Shown here: one piece after another, positions 53,096-61,704 of the stretch | Position numbering within the stretch: position 1 is the stretch's first letter | Layout of the letters: every line of letters starts with the position of its first letter | Assembly (NCBI RefSeq): GCF_039542385.1 | Contig: NZ_BAABIA010000002.1 | Span: 124,001-188,000, forward strand | Length of the DNA: 64,000 nt | DNA from: Prosthecobacter algae | GTDB taxonomy: Bacteria > Verrucomicrobiota > Verrucomicrobiia > Verrucomicrobiales > Verrucomicrobiaceae | Direction of reading: 5' to 3' | Notes under the pieces: generated by a model | What the model saw: only the letters and a program-made list of their open reading frames with translations | The model's database searches: none | What the model was told of the DNA's origin: nothing | Translations under genes and position numbers: made by a program

Positions 53096-54973
53096 TCATT
53101 GCCGCCGGTGGGTGAAAGGGTAACTCTGCGCCACCGCGATGATGAGCGGCAGGGCGTGATAGTCGTTTTTGACGAGCGTTTCCTCCAGCCGCAGAAGGGT
53201 GGGTTGATCCTGGGGCTCCAGGCCACGACCGAGAGCGTATCCCAGCAGGCGGGCGCAGAAATTGCGCACAAATTTGTGCTTTTCACTCATGAGGATGCGG
53301 CGCATTTCAGCCGGGCCTCTGAAGGTGCGTCCATCCACGAAATTAGCGGAGACATCCAGAGCTTTGCCATTTTCATTGTCGCGCCATTTGCCGATGGGAT
53401 CGAAGTTTTCCAGCCCGAATCCGGGAGGGTCGAGGCGATTGTGACAGCCCATGCACTGGGCTTTGCTGCGGTGCTTTTCCAGTTGCTGACGGAAGGTCAA
53501 GTTTTCGATTTTGCGATCATCCTCCGGCAGGGAGCCTACATTCGCAGGCGGTGGCGGCGGTGGGGTGCCCATGAGGGTCTCTAGCACCCATTTCCCACGC
53601 AGCACAGGACTGGTGCGCTGGGGGTAAGCAGTGGCTGCCAGCATGCCACCCATGCCAAGGACACCGCCACGGCGTTCATCCTTCAGCATGACCCGGCGCA
53701 TTTCAGGCCCTTTGACATCGGGAATCTCGTAAAGACGAGCCAGTTCCTCATTCACAAAGGTGTGTTTGCTGTCCAGGAAATCGAGCACGCGACCGTTTTC
53801 CCGCAGGATGGCAGAGGAAAAATACAGCCCTTCGTCATACATGGCCTGGCGCAGGCTCTGGGTGAATTCCTTGTACTTGCCGCGATCGGGATCCACGGTG
53901 TTAAAAAGCGCATCCAGGCCCAACCACTGGGCGGCGAAGTGTTTCGTCAAAGCCTCCGCTTTGGGATCTGCCAGCATGCGCTTCACCTGAGCTTCGATGC
54001 CGGCTGCTTCCTGGAGCTTGCCTTCATCCGCCAGGCGGCTGAGTTCGGCATCCGGCATAGTGGACCAGAGGAAATAGGAGAGACGCTGGGCCATTTCATG
54101 GCCACTGACCTGCCAAGGTTTGGTTTCACCGGGGCGCTCCTGCTCCTGGAGAATGAGGAACTTGGGGGAAAGCAGGACGGCTTTAAAAGCCCGCTTCAGG
54201 GAGGTCTCATAGTCCAGCCCCCCCTTCAGCCCACGATCAAAAATGGCGACCAACGGTGAAACATCGGCCTCGGTGACAGGACGGCGGTAGGCGCGGCGGG
54301 CGAAGGTGTGCAGCGTTTCCTGGGCGGCCTGCTGGGGCTTTTTACTCTCGCTGGGCCACTGGGTGATGAGTTGTTTTTTGATCTCCCATTTTCCCCAGGC
54401 GGCAGCCAATCCGGCATCGGCGGCCCCGATAAACTTCTCAATGAGGAGGGGTGGGATAAAGAGGGTATCTGCATTGTTATCGAAACCCTCGCCGCCAGCG
54501 CCATCCGTGGGGAAGGCATCGCCCAGCGTGTCACTGGCTCCGTAGAGAAGGTCGCGCATTGTCAGGCTATACTCACGGCGGGTGAGGCGGCGGGCCTTCC
54601 GGAAGCCGGGGTCCGTAGGTGTTTGCGCCTTCACGACTTGTTGCGCCTGCTGGATCCAATCGCCTAGTTTTTGCCGATCTTCGTCGGTGGGCTGGATTTT
54701 TTCTTTGGGCGGGGGCATTTGCCGGGTTCGCACTTGATCGCCAATTTTATCCCACAGGCGCACGTCCAGCCGGGCCGATTTAGCATCCCATAGAGGTTCC
54801 AGGTTTATATCGGCCTTAGCGGCATCGGCATCATGGCACTCCAGGCAGTTTTTTTCCAAAAAGGGCAGGATGTCCTTTCCCAGCCTGGACATGACAGCAG
54901 ATTCATCCGCCATGGCGGTGACTGCGAGAAAGCTGCTTGCCAAAATTGCCCAAAAACTGCTGCGTTCGATCAT
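53096..54973 (-). CDS. DUF1587/1592/1588/1585 planctomycete-type cytochrome protein
   Basis: The likely start is the ATG at 54973 (MIERSSFWAILASSFLAVTA signal); the frame is open to 54994. The 625-residue product has a PSCyt1-like haem motif (LEKNCLECHDADAAKADINL) and then DUF1587 (RRLTRREYSLTMRDLLYG). DUF1592, DUF1588 (TSPVLRGKWVLETLMGTPPP) and DUF1585 follow, with a second CxxCH in KAQCMGCHNRLDPPGFGLEN. Such proteins are frequent in Planctomycetes and Verrucomicrobiota. They are exported and often paired with DUF1552 proteins, but none is seen beside this one. Confidence 0.88.
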   Translation of the reverse strand: MIERSSFWAILASSFLAVTAMADESAVMSRLGKDILPFLEKNCLECHDADAAKADINLEPLWDAKSARLDVRLWDKIGDQVRTRQMPPPKEKIQPTDEDRQKLGDWIQQAQQVVKAQTPTDPGFRKARRLTRREYSLTMRDLLYGASDTLGDAFPTDGAGGEGFDNNADTLFIPPLLIEKFIGAADAGLAAAWGKWEIKKQLITQWPSESKKPQQAAQETLHTFARRAYRRPVTEADVSPLVAIFDRGLKGGLDYETSLKRAFKAVLLSPKFLILQEQERPGETKPWQVSGHEMAQRLSYFLWSTMPDAELSRLADEGKLQEAAGIEAQVKRMLADPKAEALTKHFAAQWLGLDALFNTVDPDRGKYKEFTQSLRQAMYDEGLYFSSAILRENGRVLDFLDSKHTFVNEELARLYEIPDVKGPEMRRVMLKDERRGGVLGMGGMLAATAYPQRTSPVLRGKWVLETLMGTPPPPPPANVGSLPEDDRKIENLTFRQQLEKHRSKAQCMGCHNRLDPPGFGLENFDPIGKWRDNENGKALDVSANFVDGRTFRGPAEMRRILMSEKHKFVRNFCARLLGYALGRGLEPQDQPTLLRLEETLVKNDYHALPLIIAVAQSYPFTHRRQ

Positions 54974-55185
54974 GTAAGGATGCATACGTGGCACGGTTGG
55001 CTGCCTTTTTCCAGAATCGGAAAACGGCGGCCCAATTTCACTTCTCCTCCCTGCTGTTGACGAGGCGTCGCGGTTTTCTCTCTTGAAACCGCCCCCTGCG
55101 CCAGTAAATAGCGGCCCTCTTGCGCCTGGCCGCCTCCTGCGCTTCTTTTGACAATCTTGACTCCAGACTCCCTGATAACCTTCTC

Positions 55186-57162
55186 ATGAACAAAGCCATC
55201 CTCGCTCAAGCCGCCAACGAAGCCCGTGGTCTCGCCATGGACGCCGTGCACAAGTGCTCCTCCGGCCACCTCGGCCTGCCCCTCGGCTCGGCTGAGATCG
55301 GTGCCGTCCTCTTCGGTGAAACCCTCCAGTGCGATCCTGCGGAGCCGAAGTGGCTGAACCGCGACCGTTTCATCCTGTCCGCAGGTCACGGCTCCATGTT
55401 CATTTACTCCTGGCTGCACCTCAGCGGCTACGCGGTGTCCATCGAAGACGTGTCGAACTTCCGCGTGCTGCATTCCATCACCCCCGGTCACCCTGAGTTT
55501 CATGAAACTCCTGGAGTGGAGTCCACCACGGGCCCTCTCGGCCAGGGCATCGGCAATGCCGCCGGTTATGCCCTTTCCGGCAAGATGGCCGCAGCGAAGT
55601 ACAACACCGCTGAGCACAAGATCATTGATAACCACATCATCGCCCTGGCAGGTGACGGCTGTCTCCAAGAAGGTGTGGCACGTGAAGCGGTGGCCTTTGC
55701 TGCCCACAACGGTCTGGACAACCTCATCGTCATCTTTGATTCCAACGACGTCACTCTCGACGCCATGGCCAAGGTGACCCAGAGCGAAGACACCCAGGCT
55801 CTCTACACCGCCATCGGCTGGGACGCTGTGACCATTGACGGACACGATCTCGAAGCCGTGAAGAACGCCATCGAAGCCGCCAAGAAGAACGACAACGGCA
55901 AGCCGAAGATCATCATCGCCAAGACCATCATTGGCAAAGGCATCCCTGAAGTCGCTGGCACAGCGAAGGGCCACGGAGAAGGCGGCGCGAAGTTTGTGGA
56001 CGCCGCCAAAAAAGGCCTGGGCATCCCTGAAGGCACTCATTTCTACGTCAGCGACGAGGTGAAGGCCTATTTTGCCGACCTCAAGGCCCAGCGTGCCACC
56101 GCCCACGCGGAGTGGAACCAGACCTTCAGTGCCTGGAGCGCCGCCAACCCTGGCCTGGCTGCTGAACTGGACGCCGCCCGCAATGGCAGCCTGAAGGCTG
56201 AAGACCTCCTCAAGGTCATCCCTGAGTATCCGACTGAAGGCAAGGCTGCCACCCGTAACAGCGGCGGCGAGATCTTGAACCACATCGCCAAGGCGGTGCC
56301 TCATCTCATCACCGGCAGCGCCGACCTTTTCGGCTCCACCAAAAACTACCTCACTGGTGCTGGTGACTTCAGCGCCACCAACCCGACGGGTCGCAACATC
56401 TGGTTCGGCATCCGTGAGCACGCCATGGGCGCGATCTGCAACGGCATCGCCTACGACGGCCTGTTCCTGGGTAGCTGCGCCACCTTCCTGGTGTTCGCGG
56501 ATTATTGCCGCCCGAGCATCCGCCTGGCCGCCCTGGCCAAGCTGCCTGTCACTTACATCTTCACCCATGATTCTGTGGGCGTGGGTGAAGACGGCCCGAC
56601 CCACCAGCCGGTGGAAACCGTCAGTGGTCTGCGTGTGATCCCGAATCTGGACGTCATCCGCCCAGGCGATGCAGAAGAAGCAGCGGCCGCTTTTGCCGCT
56701 GCCTTCAGCCGCGCCGATGGCCCGACCCTGCTGGCTCTCAGTCGTCAGGATCTGCCACACCAGGGCAGCGCCAGCGCCGCAACCCGCCGCGAAGGCACCC
56801 TCAAAGGTGGTTATGTCCTCGTGAAGGAAACCGCCCCCCTGGAAGCCATCGTCATCGCCACCGGTTCTGAAGTCCAGTGGGCCGTCGAAGGAGCCAAGGG
56901 CAAGCCCGGCGTCCGCGTCGTGAGCCTGCCTTGCTTTGAGCGTTTCGACCGTCAGGACGCTGAGTATCGCGAGTCCGTGCTGCCAGCCGCCTGCACGAAG
57001 CGCATCTCCATCGAAGCCGGTGTCACCGGCCTCTGGTGGAAATACGTCGGCACCCAGGGCCAGGTCATCGGCATTGACCGCTTCGGCATCAGTGCCCCAG
57101 GCAACGTCGTCTTCAAGGAACTTGGCATCACCGCCGATGCAGTCGCCAAGGCCCTCGCCTGA
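55186..57162 (+). CDS. tkt: Transketolase
   Basis: Transketolase moves two-carbon units in the pentose phosphate pathway with thiamine diphosphate and Mg. The 658-residue product from the ATG at 55186 has [40 protein letters not shown] and [15 protein letters not shown] with the ThDP motif. It also has [37 protein letters not shown], and the C-terminal domain ending [10 protein letters not shown]. Codon bias is strong, suggesting high expression. Confidence 0.96.
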   Translation: MNKAILAQAANEARGLAMDAVHKCSSGHLGLPLGSAEIGAVLFGETLQCDPAEPKWLNRDRFILSAGHGSMFIYSWLHLSGYAVSIEDVSNFRVLHSITPGHPEFHETPGVESTTGPLGQGIGNAAGYALSGKMAAAKYNTAEHKIIDNHIIALAGDGCLQEGVAREAVAFAAHNGLDNLIVIFDSNDVTLDAMAKVTQSEDTQALYTAIGWDAVTIDGHDLEAVKNAIEAAKKNDNGKPKIIIAKTIIGKGIPEVAGTAKGHGEGGAKFVDAAKKGLGIPEGTHFYVSDEVKAYFADLKAQRATAHAEWNQTFSAWSAANPGLAAELDAARNGSLKAEDLLKVIPEYPTEGKAATRNSGGEILNHIAKAVPHLITGSADLFGSTKNYLTGAGDFSATNPTGRNIWFGIREHAMGAICNGIAYDGLFLGSCATFLVFADYCRPSIRLAALAKLPVTYIFTHDSVGVGEDGPTHQPVETVSGLRVIPNLDVIRPGDAEEAAAAFAAAFSRADGPTLLALSRQDLPHQGSASAATRREGTLKGGYVLVKETAPLEAIVIATGSEVQWAVEGAKGKPGVRVVSLPCFERFDRQDAEYRESVLPAACTKRISIEAGVTGLWWKYVGTQGQVIGIDRFGISAPGNVVFKELGITADAVAKALA

Positions 57163-57204
57163 GGCTGACGCGGCCTAGACCGCCTCGTAGATCAAGATCC
57201 CAAA

Positions 57205-57232
57205 GGGAGGCTGGCAACAGCCTCCCTTTTTT
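57205..57232 (+). terminator. Rho-independent terminator after tkt
   Basis: GGGAGGCT (57205-57212) and AGCCTCCC (57219-57226) pair perfectly around a 6-base loop, followed by six T residues. Confidence 0.92.
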
Positions 57233-57311
57233 GCGACCATTTTTCAATCAAGCGAGGAGAAAAGCCCTTCTCTCCGCTTGGCTCTAGCCCAGAAATCTGC
57301 CATTGAATCCC

Positions 57312-57845
57312 ATGGCCCGTGTCCTCATTCTCTTTGCCCATCCGGCGCTGCATCGCTCCCGCATCAATGTGGCGCTGATGGAGGCGGTGCAAGGGATGGA
57401 AGGCGTGACGTTTCGTGATCTCTATGAAGAGTATCCGAACCTGCACATTGACTTTGAAACGGAGCAGGAGCTGCTGCTGGAGCATGAGGTCATCGTGTGG
57501 CAGCACCCGTTTTACTGGTACTCGGCGCCTGCGATCCTGAAAGAATGGCAGGATGTGGTGCTGGAGTATGGCTTTGCCTACGGGGAAGGCGGCACCAAGC
57601 TGGCGGGTAAAAAGGTGATGAGTGCGCTGACCACCGGAGGACCTGAGGAAGCCTACCATCGGGAAGGCTACAACCGCTACACGATGAAGGAACTGCTGGC
57701 TCCCTTTGACCAAACAGCACGCCTATGCGGCATGGAGTATCTGGACCCTTTTGTCATCCATGGAGTTAGGCAACTGACGGACGAGCAGATCCAAGTCTGG
57801 GCACAACGTTACAAGCAGCGCATTCTCGAATTGAGAAATCTCTGA
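57312..57845 (+). CDS. KefF-like NAD(P)H:quinone oxidoreductase
   Basis: From the ATG at 57312 the 177-residue product, ARVLILFAHPALHRSRINVA, has the flavodoxin-like FMN-binding loop. HEVIVWQHPFYWYSAPAILK follows, with AYGEGGTKLAGKKVMSALTT typical of KefF/YwrO-type NAD(P)H oxidoreductases. These reduce quinones and electrophiles, and KefF also activates a K+ efflux channel. No Kef gene is nearby. Confidence 0.86.
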   Translation: MARVLILFAHPALHRSRINVALMEAVQGMEGVTFRDLYEEYPNLHIDFETEQELLLEHEVIVWQHPFYWYSAPAILKEWQDVVLEYGFAYGEGGTKLAGKKVMSALTTGGPEEAYHREGYNRYTMKELLAPFDQTARLCGMEYLDPFVIHGVRQLTDEQIQVWAQRYKQRILELRNL

Positions 57846-57846
57846 A

Positions 57847-59076
57847 TCATTTGTCTGGCCACAGCCGCAAGGCGACCAAGGCGGTATCGGAACGGGCATA
57901 AATACGATTTCCCACAAAGGCGGGGTGAGCCCAGGTCTTGCCAATGATCTGGTGACGAGCCAGCTCATCAAAGCCCTCGGCCTTCAAGCGGAGATAAACG
58001 AGCTCTCCGCTGGCATTGAGGAGGGCGGCGAGTCCTTCACTTTCACGCAACCAGACGAGGCTCATCTGAGGATTACGGTCTTTCGGGGTGAGGGTGTTGG
58101 CATCGCTCCAAAGGATTTTTCCTGTGGTGAGTTCGGTGCCTTGCAGCCCCTTGGTTTTATCGAGCAGATAAACGATGCCGTCTTTGAATAATGGAGCGGA
58201 CATGAGGCCGCACATGTCCTTTTCATTTTTCCAAAGTAGAGTCGGCTTGGCATCAGGACGCAGGGCTTTGGTGCCGTGCCAGTAACCGGATACCAGCAGG
58301 ATGCCATCCCGATAAAGCGGCTGCGCAATGCTGACGCCATAAGTGATTTTATAAGGATAGGTCCAAAGCGTGGCTCCGGTCTCGGGGTTCAGGCTTTGGA
58401 TGTGCTCTGGCCCCCAAGCGATGAGCTGTCGCTGCCCGGCATGGGTGATGATCTCGGGCGTGCAATAGCCTGCGGGGTCTGGCCCACCGCGCCAGAGAAG
58501 CTGGCCGCTGTTCTTATCCAAGGCGAGAACGCTGCCATCTAGCATAGCGCCCACATGCAAAAGGACTTTGTTTCCATCCAACACGGGAGAGGCGGCAAAG
58601 CCCCAGGTGGGCATCTGCGCACCATGCTCCTTCACCGTATCTACCAGCCATAGAATTTTTCCCTCAGCCGCGTCCAGGCACAGGGCCATGCCCGCAGCTC
58701 CTAAAACGTAGGCTTTGCCCTCCTGAAGCGAGACTGAGGATCGAGGGCCTGTGCCATAGTCCATCCGTCCATAGACGGCGGGCCAGCTCTGCGACCATAG
58801 CAGCTTGCCCGAATCTTCGGCATAACAAAGGATGCGTTCAATATCCTGAGGTTCTTTGGGGCGATCCAAAACATAGACCCGCCCATCACTGGTGGTAACA
58901 CCCCCATAACCACCGGCGATATCGGCAGTCCAAAGCTGCTCTGGTGGGCGATTGGCTAAGTCGGCAGGCACGTTCTCGGGATTCCAACGCCCATCCCCTG
59001 TGGGCCCGCGCCAGCGCGGCCAGTCTGCCGCTGAGACGAGCTGGGTGAGGGCCAAGAAGCAAAGCCAGATTTTCAT
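57847..59076 (-). CDS. PQQ-type beta-propeller repeat protein
   Basis: The 409-residue product has a signal peptide (MKIWLCFLALTQLVSA) and then WPRWRGPTGDGRW. Propeller blades of the PQQ-like type follow, each with a DxxxGKxLW motif: YAEDSGKLLWSQ, DAAEGKILWLVD, DKNSGQLLWRGG, NPETGATLWTYP and TTGKILWS. Such proteins are exported and common in Planctomycetes/Verrucomicrobiota. They are usually not PQQ enzymes. Function unknown. It is tail-to-tail with the KefF-like gene. Confidence 0.87.
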   Translation of the reverse strand: MKIWLCFLALTQLVSAADWPRWRGPTGDGRWNPENVPADLANRPPEQLWTADIAGGYGGVTTSDGRVYVLDRPKEPQDIERILCYAEDSGKLLWSQSWPAVYGRMDYGTGPRSSVSLQEGKAYVLGAAGMALCLDAAEGKILWLVDTVKEHGAQMPTWGFAASPVLDGNKVLLHVGAMLDGSVLALDKNSGQLLWRGGPDPAGYCTPEIITHAGQRQLIAWGPEHIQSLNPETGATLWTYPYKITYGVSIAQPLYRDGILLVSGYWHGTKALRPDAKPTLLWKNEKDMCGLMSAPLFKDGIVYLLDKTKGLQGTELTTGKILWSDANTLTPKDRNPQMSLVWLRESEGLAALLNASGELVYLRLKAEGFDELARHQIIGKTWAHPAFVGNRIYARSDTALVALRLWPDK

Positions 59077-59224
59077 GGGGAGAGATGCCTTTAATACGGC
59101 TGTGAAGGCAGGCCCATTTCACGCAGTGCGGCTGGTGAAAGGAAGTCATTTCTTCGACCATTCATGACAAACCAGCGGCAGCAGGAGGATCGGGGCTGAG
59201 GCAATGATGCGGTGTCATCCAACC

Positions 59225-59689
59225 ATGTCCAAGCCACTTCTCATCCTCTTCGGCACCTTTTCAGGGAACTCTGAATCCTGCGCAGAAAAAGCCGCCAGCG
59301 TCGCCCGGCAGCGTGGGTACGATCCAGTGCTGGAAAACATGATGGATTCCACGGCGGATGTGCTGATGCAGTTTGATACTGCCCTCCTCATCACCAGTAC
59401 TTATGGCGATGGCGATCCACCGGACGGCACCGAGAATTTTTATGAGCAGGTGGTCAACCACCCCCGTTTCCGCCTGGAGCATCTGCGATACTCCGTTCTG
59501 GCTTTAGGAGATTCTTGTTATGATCGTTTTTGCCAGTGCGGCAAAGATTATGATGAAGCGCTGGAGGCACATGGAGCCACCCGCTTTCATACCCGAGTGG
59601 ACTGCGACATTGACTATGAGGATCCCTGCGACGCCTGGATTGAAGGCGTGTTCGCCATCCTGGCGGAGGAGCGTTTGCTGGCAGCCTAA
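59225..59689 (+). CDS. Flavodoxin-domain protein (MioC/CysJ-like)
   Basis: The ATG at 59225 gives 154 residues. The FMN phosphate loop is LFGTFSGNSESCAEKAA. Further motifs are TSTYGDGDPPDGTENFYEQV and LALGDSCYDRFCQCGKDYDE, the two aromatic loops of the flavodoxin-like module found in MioC and in CysJ/P450 reductases. It probably carries electrons. It is 20 bp before a HemS/ChuX-like gene and probably serves it. Confidence 0.88.
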   Translation: MSKPLLILFGTFSGNSESCAEKAASVARQRGYDPVLENMMDSTADVLMQFDTALLITSTYGDGDPPDGTENFYEQVVNHPRFRLEHLRYSVLALGDSCYDRFCQCGKDYDEALEAHGATRFHTRVDCDIDYEDPCDAWIEGVFAILAEERLLAA

Positions 59690-59709
59690 CTCTTGATTGC
59701 ACTTTGATC

Positions 59710-60723
59710 ATGGATTCCACCTCGCATCATTCGCCACGCATTGCTTACAGCTTTCCGGCCCATACTTTTGATCTGCGGCGAGTGCGCCCAGAATGGTGCT
59801 TTGAGGCAGATGGCGGTGCCGCGCTAGCCATTCACCTGGATGGTCAATGGACTGAATTTTTCAGCAATCTGCGAGAACTGGGTCTGGTGATGGTCACGGC
59901 GGCCCACGGCCCCTTAAGCCTGGCTGTCGCCTGGGAGCGGCCTTGGTTTCAAAATTACCCCGGCGGTGATGAATGGGTGTGCCTGAGTTCCGGGGCCGAG
60001 CTGCGACCGGCTGCTTTAGGCGGGGGCATGGCGGTGGTCGAAACCGTAGGCGACCAGCAGGTGGCCAGTTTCCAATTTTTTGATCGTGGTGGTGAAGGAT
60101 GCTTGAAGATCCTTGTCACCAATTGGTCCGACTACGAGGTCTTTGAGGACCTTGTGGCCCGTCACGCAAGTGGACGGCGGCCCCACCCCTTTGGCCAGAA
60201 ATCCGAAGTCCGAAAAGAGCCACCTGCACCTGATTCACAGACGGTGCGGCAGCTCTGGAAGGGCCTCTCGAGAAGCCTGCCTGACTCTGCCTTTCCCGGC
60301 ATGGAGGGCGTCTCCCGCCTCTCCGCGCTGGAGGCAGCGGGGCAGGATCTGGCCTGGCGCCTGCCGCGCAGGGTGGTGCGGCAGGCGCTACAATCCATGA
60401 CCCTGGGCCAAGTGCCTCTCGGCGGAGCGGTGCGCAATGAGGCGGTGTTTCTCCCCAGCGGCTTTTTCCCCACTCACTGGGGTGAGTGTGGCTGCGGCAC
60501 CACCTTTTTTGGTGAGGCCTCTCAAATGACCCTGCGCGGCTGCAACCACCGAGGCCAGACCTGGGCGACTCGCTTTGAACTCGGCGGTGACGAAGTCATC
60601 TGCATCGAGTTTTATGATGTGCGCGGTGAGTTTGCTGGCGGTGTAGGCTTAAGACCCGAAGCAGCCTCCTGGCAAAGAGACCAATGGGCCGATGTGCTCA
60701 AGGAATCCGGGATTGTACAGTAG
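59710..60723 (+). CDS. HemS/ChuX-like protein (tentative)
   Basis: From the ATG at 59710 the product is 337 residues. Residues about 40-160 resemble one half of HemS/HmuS haem-utilisation proteins: WTEFFSNLRELGLVMVTAAH, VVETVGDQQVASFQFFDRGG and EGCLKILVTNWSDYEVFEDL, with the QFFD pattern of that family. The C-terminal half (LGGAVRNEAVFLPSGFFPTH, then GECGCGTTFFG and FELGGDEVICIEFYDVRGEF) is not a clear repeat of it. HemS proteins bind or break down haem and need an electron donor, which the adjacent flavodoxin could be. The stop lies inside a long inverted repeat, so the end of the protein is formed by it. Confidence 0.5.
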   Translation: MDSTSHHSPRIAYSFPAHTFDLRRVRPEWCFEADGGAALAIHLDGQWTEFFSNLRELGLVMVTAAHGPLSLAVAWERPWFQNYPGGDEWVCLSSGAELRPAALGGGMAVVETVGDQQVASFQFFDRGGEGCLKILVTNWSDYEVFEDLVARHASGRRPHPFGQKSEVRKEPPAPDSQTVRQLWKGLSRSLPDSAFPGMEGVSRLSALEAAGQDLAWRLPRRVVRQALQSMTLGQVPLGGAVRNEAVFLPSGFFPTHWGECGCGTTFFGEASQMTLRGCNHRGQTWATRFELGGDEVICIEFYDVRGEFAGGVGLRPEAASWQRDQWADVLKESGIVQ

Positions 60724-60822
60724 TCATCACTTTCCGAGTGATGCGAAAGGTGAGGCGTTAACAGATTTGCCATAAAGTATCATCTCTGGATCGCATTACT
60801 CGGAGAGTGGTGACTACTGTAC
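60715..60822. repeat. 32-bp-arm inverted repeat spanning two convergent gene ends
   Basis: Arm 1 (60715-60746) and arm 2 (60791-60822) match over 32 bases with 29 identities, separated by 44 bp. In a plus-strand transcript all three differences become G-U pairs, so the RNA stem is fully paired. In the minus-strand transcript they are A-C mismatches. The repeat overlaps the last codons of the HemS-like gene and the last 14 codons of metF. It may serve as a bidirectional end structure or be a small inserted element. Confidence 0.85.
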
Positions 60823-61700
60823 CCGAGGCCACGCAGCACCTGCACGGTGGCGGTGGCTTTGTTGAGAGTGTAGTAGTGGATGCCTGAGACGCCGTGATCC
60901 AGAAGATCGGCACACTGGGTGATGGCGTGGTGGATACCGACTTGGCGGAAGGCTTCGGCATCGTCCCCTGCCCTCTGGAAACAACGAAGTAGGCGAGCGG
61001 GATAACGCGAGCCTGCGGATAATTCCGCCATGCGGCGCAGGCTACTTGGCTGGGTCAAAGGCAGGATGCCAGCGAGGATGGGGGCGTGGATGCCAGCCAG
61101 CTCACAGCGGGCGCGGAAGTCATGGAAGTCATGATTGTCAAAAAAGACCTGAGTGCACAGGTAGTCAGCCCCGGCATCCACCTTGGCCTTTAGGTAATCC
61201 ATTTCCAGCATTCGGTTAGGCGTGGCGGGGTGACCTTCTGGAAAACAAGCGACACCGATACCAAATCCGCGTGGGTCTGGATGCAGGCCTTGTTCATTGA
61301 ACTGACGGATGAAACGGACCAAATCGGCAGCGGTTTTAAAATCGCCCTCCCGTGTCTCTTGGTTCGGTAAATCGCCGAGCAGTGCCAGCACATTGCTAAC
61401 ACCTGCGGCGGCGTAATTTTCTAAAAGTAGCCTAACCTCTGCCTGCGTGTGGCCCACGCAGGTCAGGTGAGGAATGGGATCAAAGACATCCGACTGGCTG
61501 AGCTCCCCGACCAGCGCCTGGGTCCGATCCCGCGTGCTGCCGCCCGCGCCATAGGTGACGCTGACGAAGTCAGGCCGCCAGGCTGCGAGCTGCTGCAGGG
61601 AATCCTGCAACTCTTTCACGGATTCAGGGGTGCGAGGAGGAAAAAACTCAAACGACAACGTGGGACGTTGCGCGGCCAGAAAGATGTCTTTGATATGCAT
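60780..61700 (-). CDS. metF: Methylenetetrahydrofolate reductase
   Basis: This FAD enzyme reduces 5,10-methylene-THF to 5-methyl-THF, the methyl donor for methionine. The 306-residue product has LSFEFFPPRTPESVKELQDS, FVSVTYGAGGSTRDRTQALV, PHLTCVGHTQAEV, VLALLGDLP and DYLCTQVFFDNHDFHDF, all standard. It starts 4 bp after metE, so the two form an operon. The last dozen residues (SSHHSPSNAIQR) are encoded by the inverted repeat and look added. Confidence 0.96.
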   Translation of the reverse strand: MHIKDIFLAAQRPTLSFEFFPPRTPESVKELQDSLQQLAAWRPDFVSVTYGAGGSTRDRTQALVGELSQSDVFDPIPHLTCVGHTQAEVRLLLENYAAAGVSNVLALLGDLPNQETREGDFKTAADLVRFIRQFNEQGLHPDPRGFGIGVACFPEGHPATPNRMLEMDYLKAKVDAGADYLCTQVFFDNHDFHDFRARCELAGIHAPILAGILPLTQPSSLRRMAELSAGSRYPARLLRCFQRAGDDAEAFRQVGIHHAITQCADLLDHGVSGIHYYTLNKATATVQVLRGLGYSSHHSPSNAIQR

Positions 61701-61704
61701 GTCG

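Noticed and set aside
54970-56760. 596-codon minus-strand open frame opposite transketolase
   Set aside because: It is a shadow of the strongly biased tkt gene, has no recognisable domain, and overlaps the start region of another gene.
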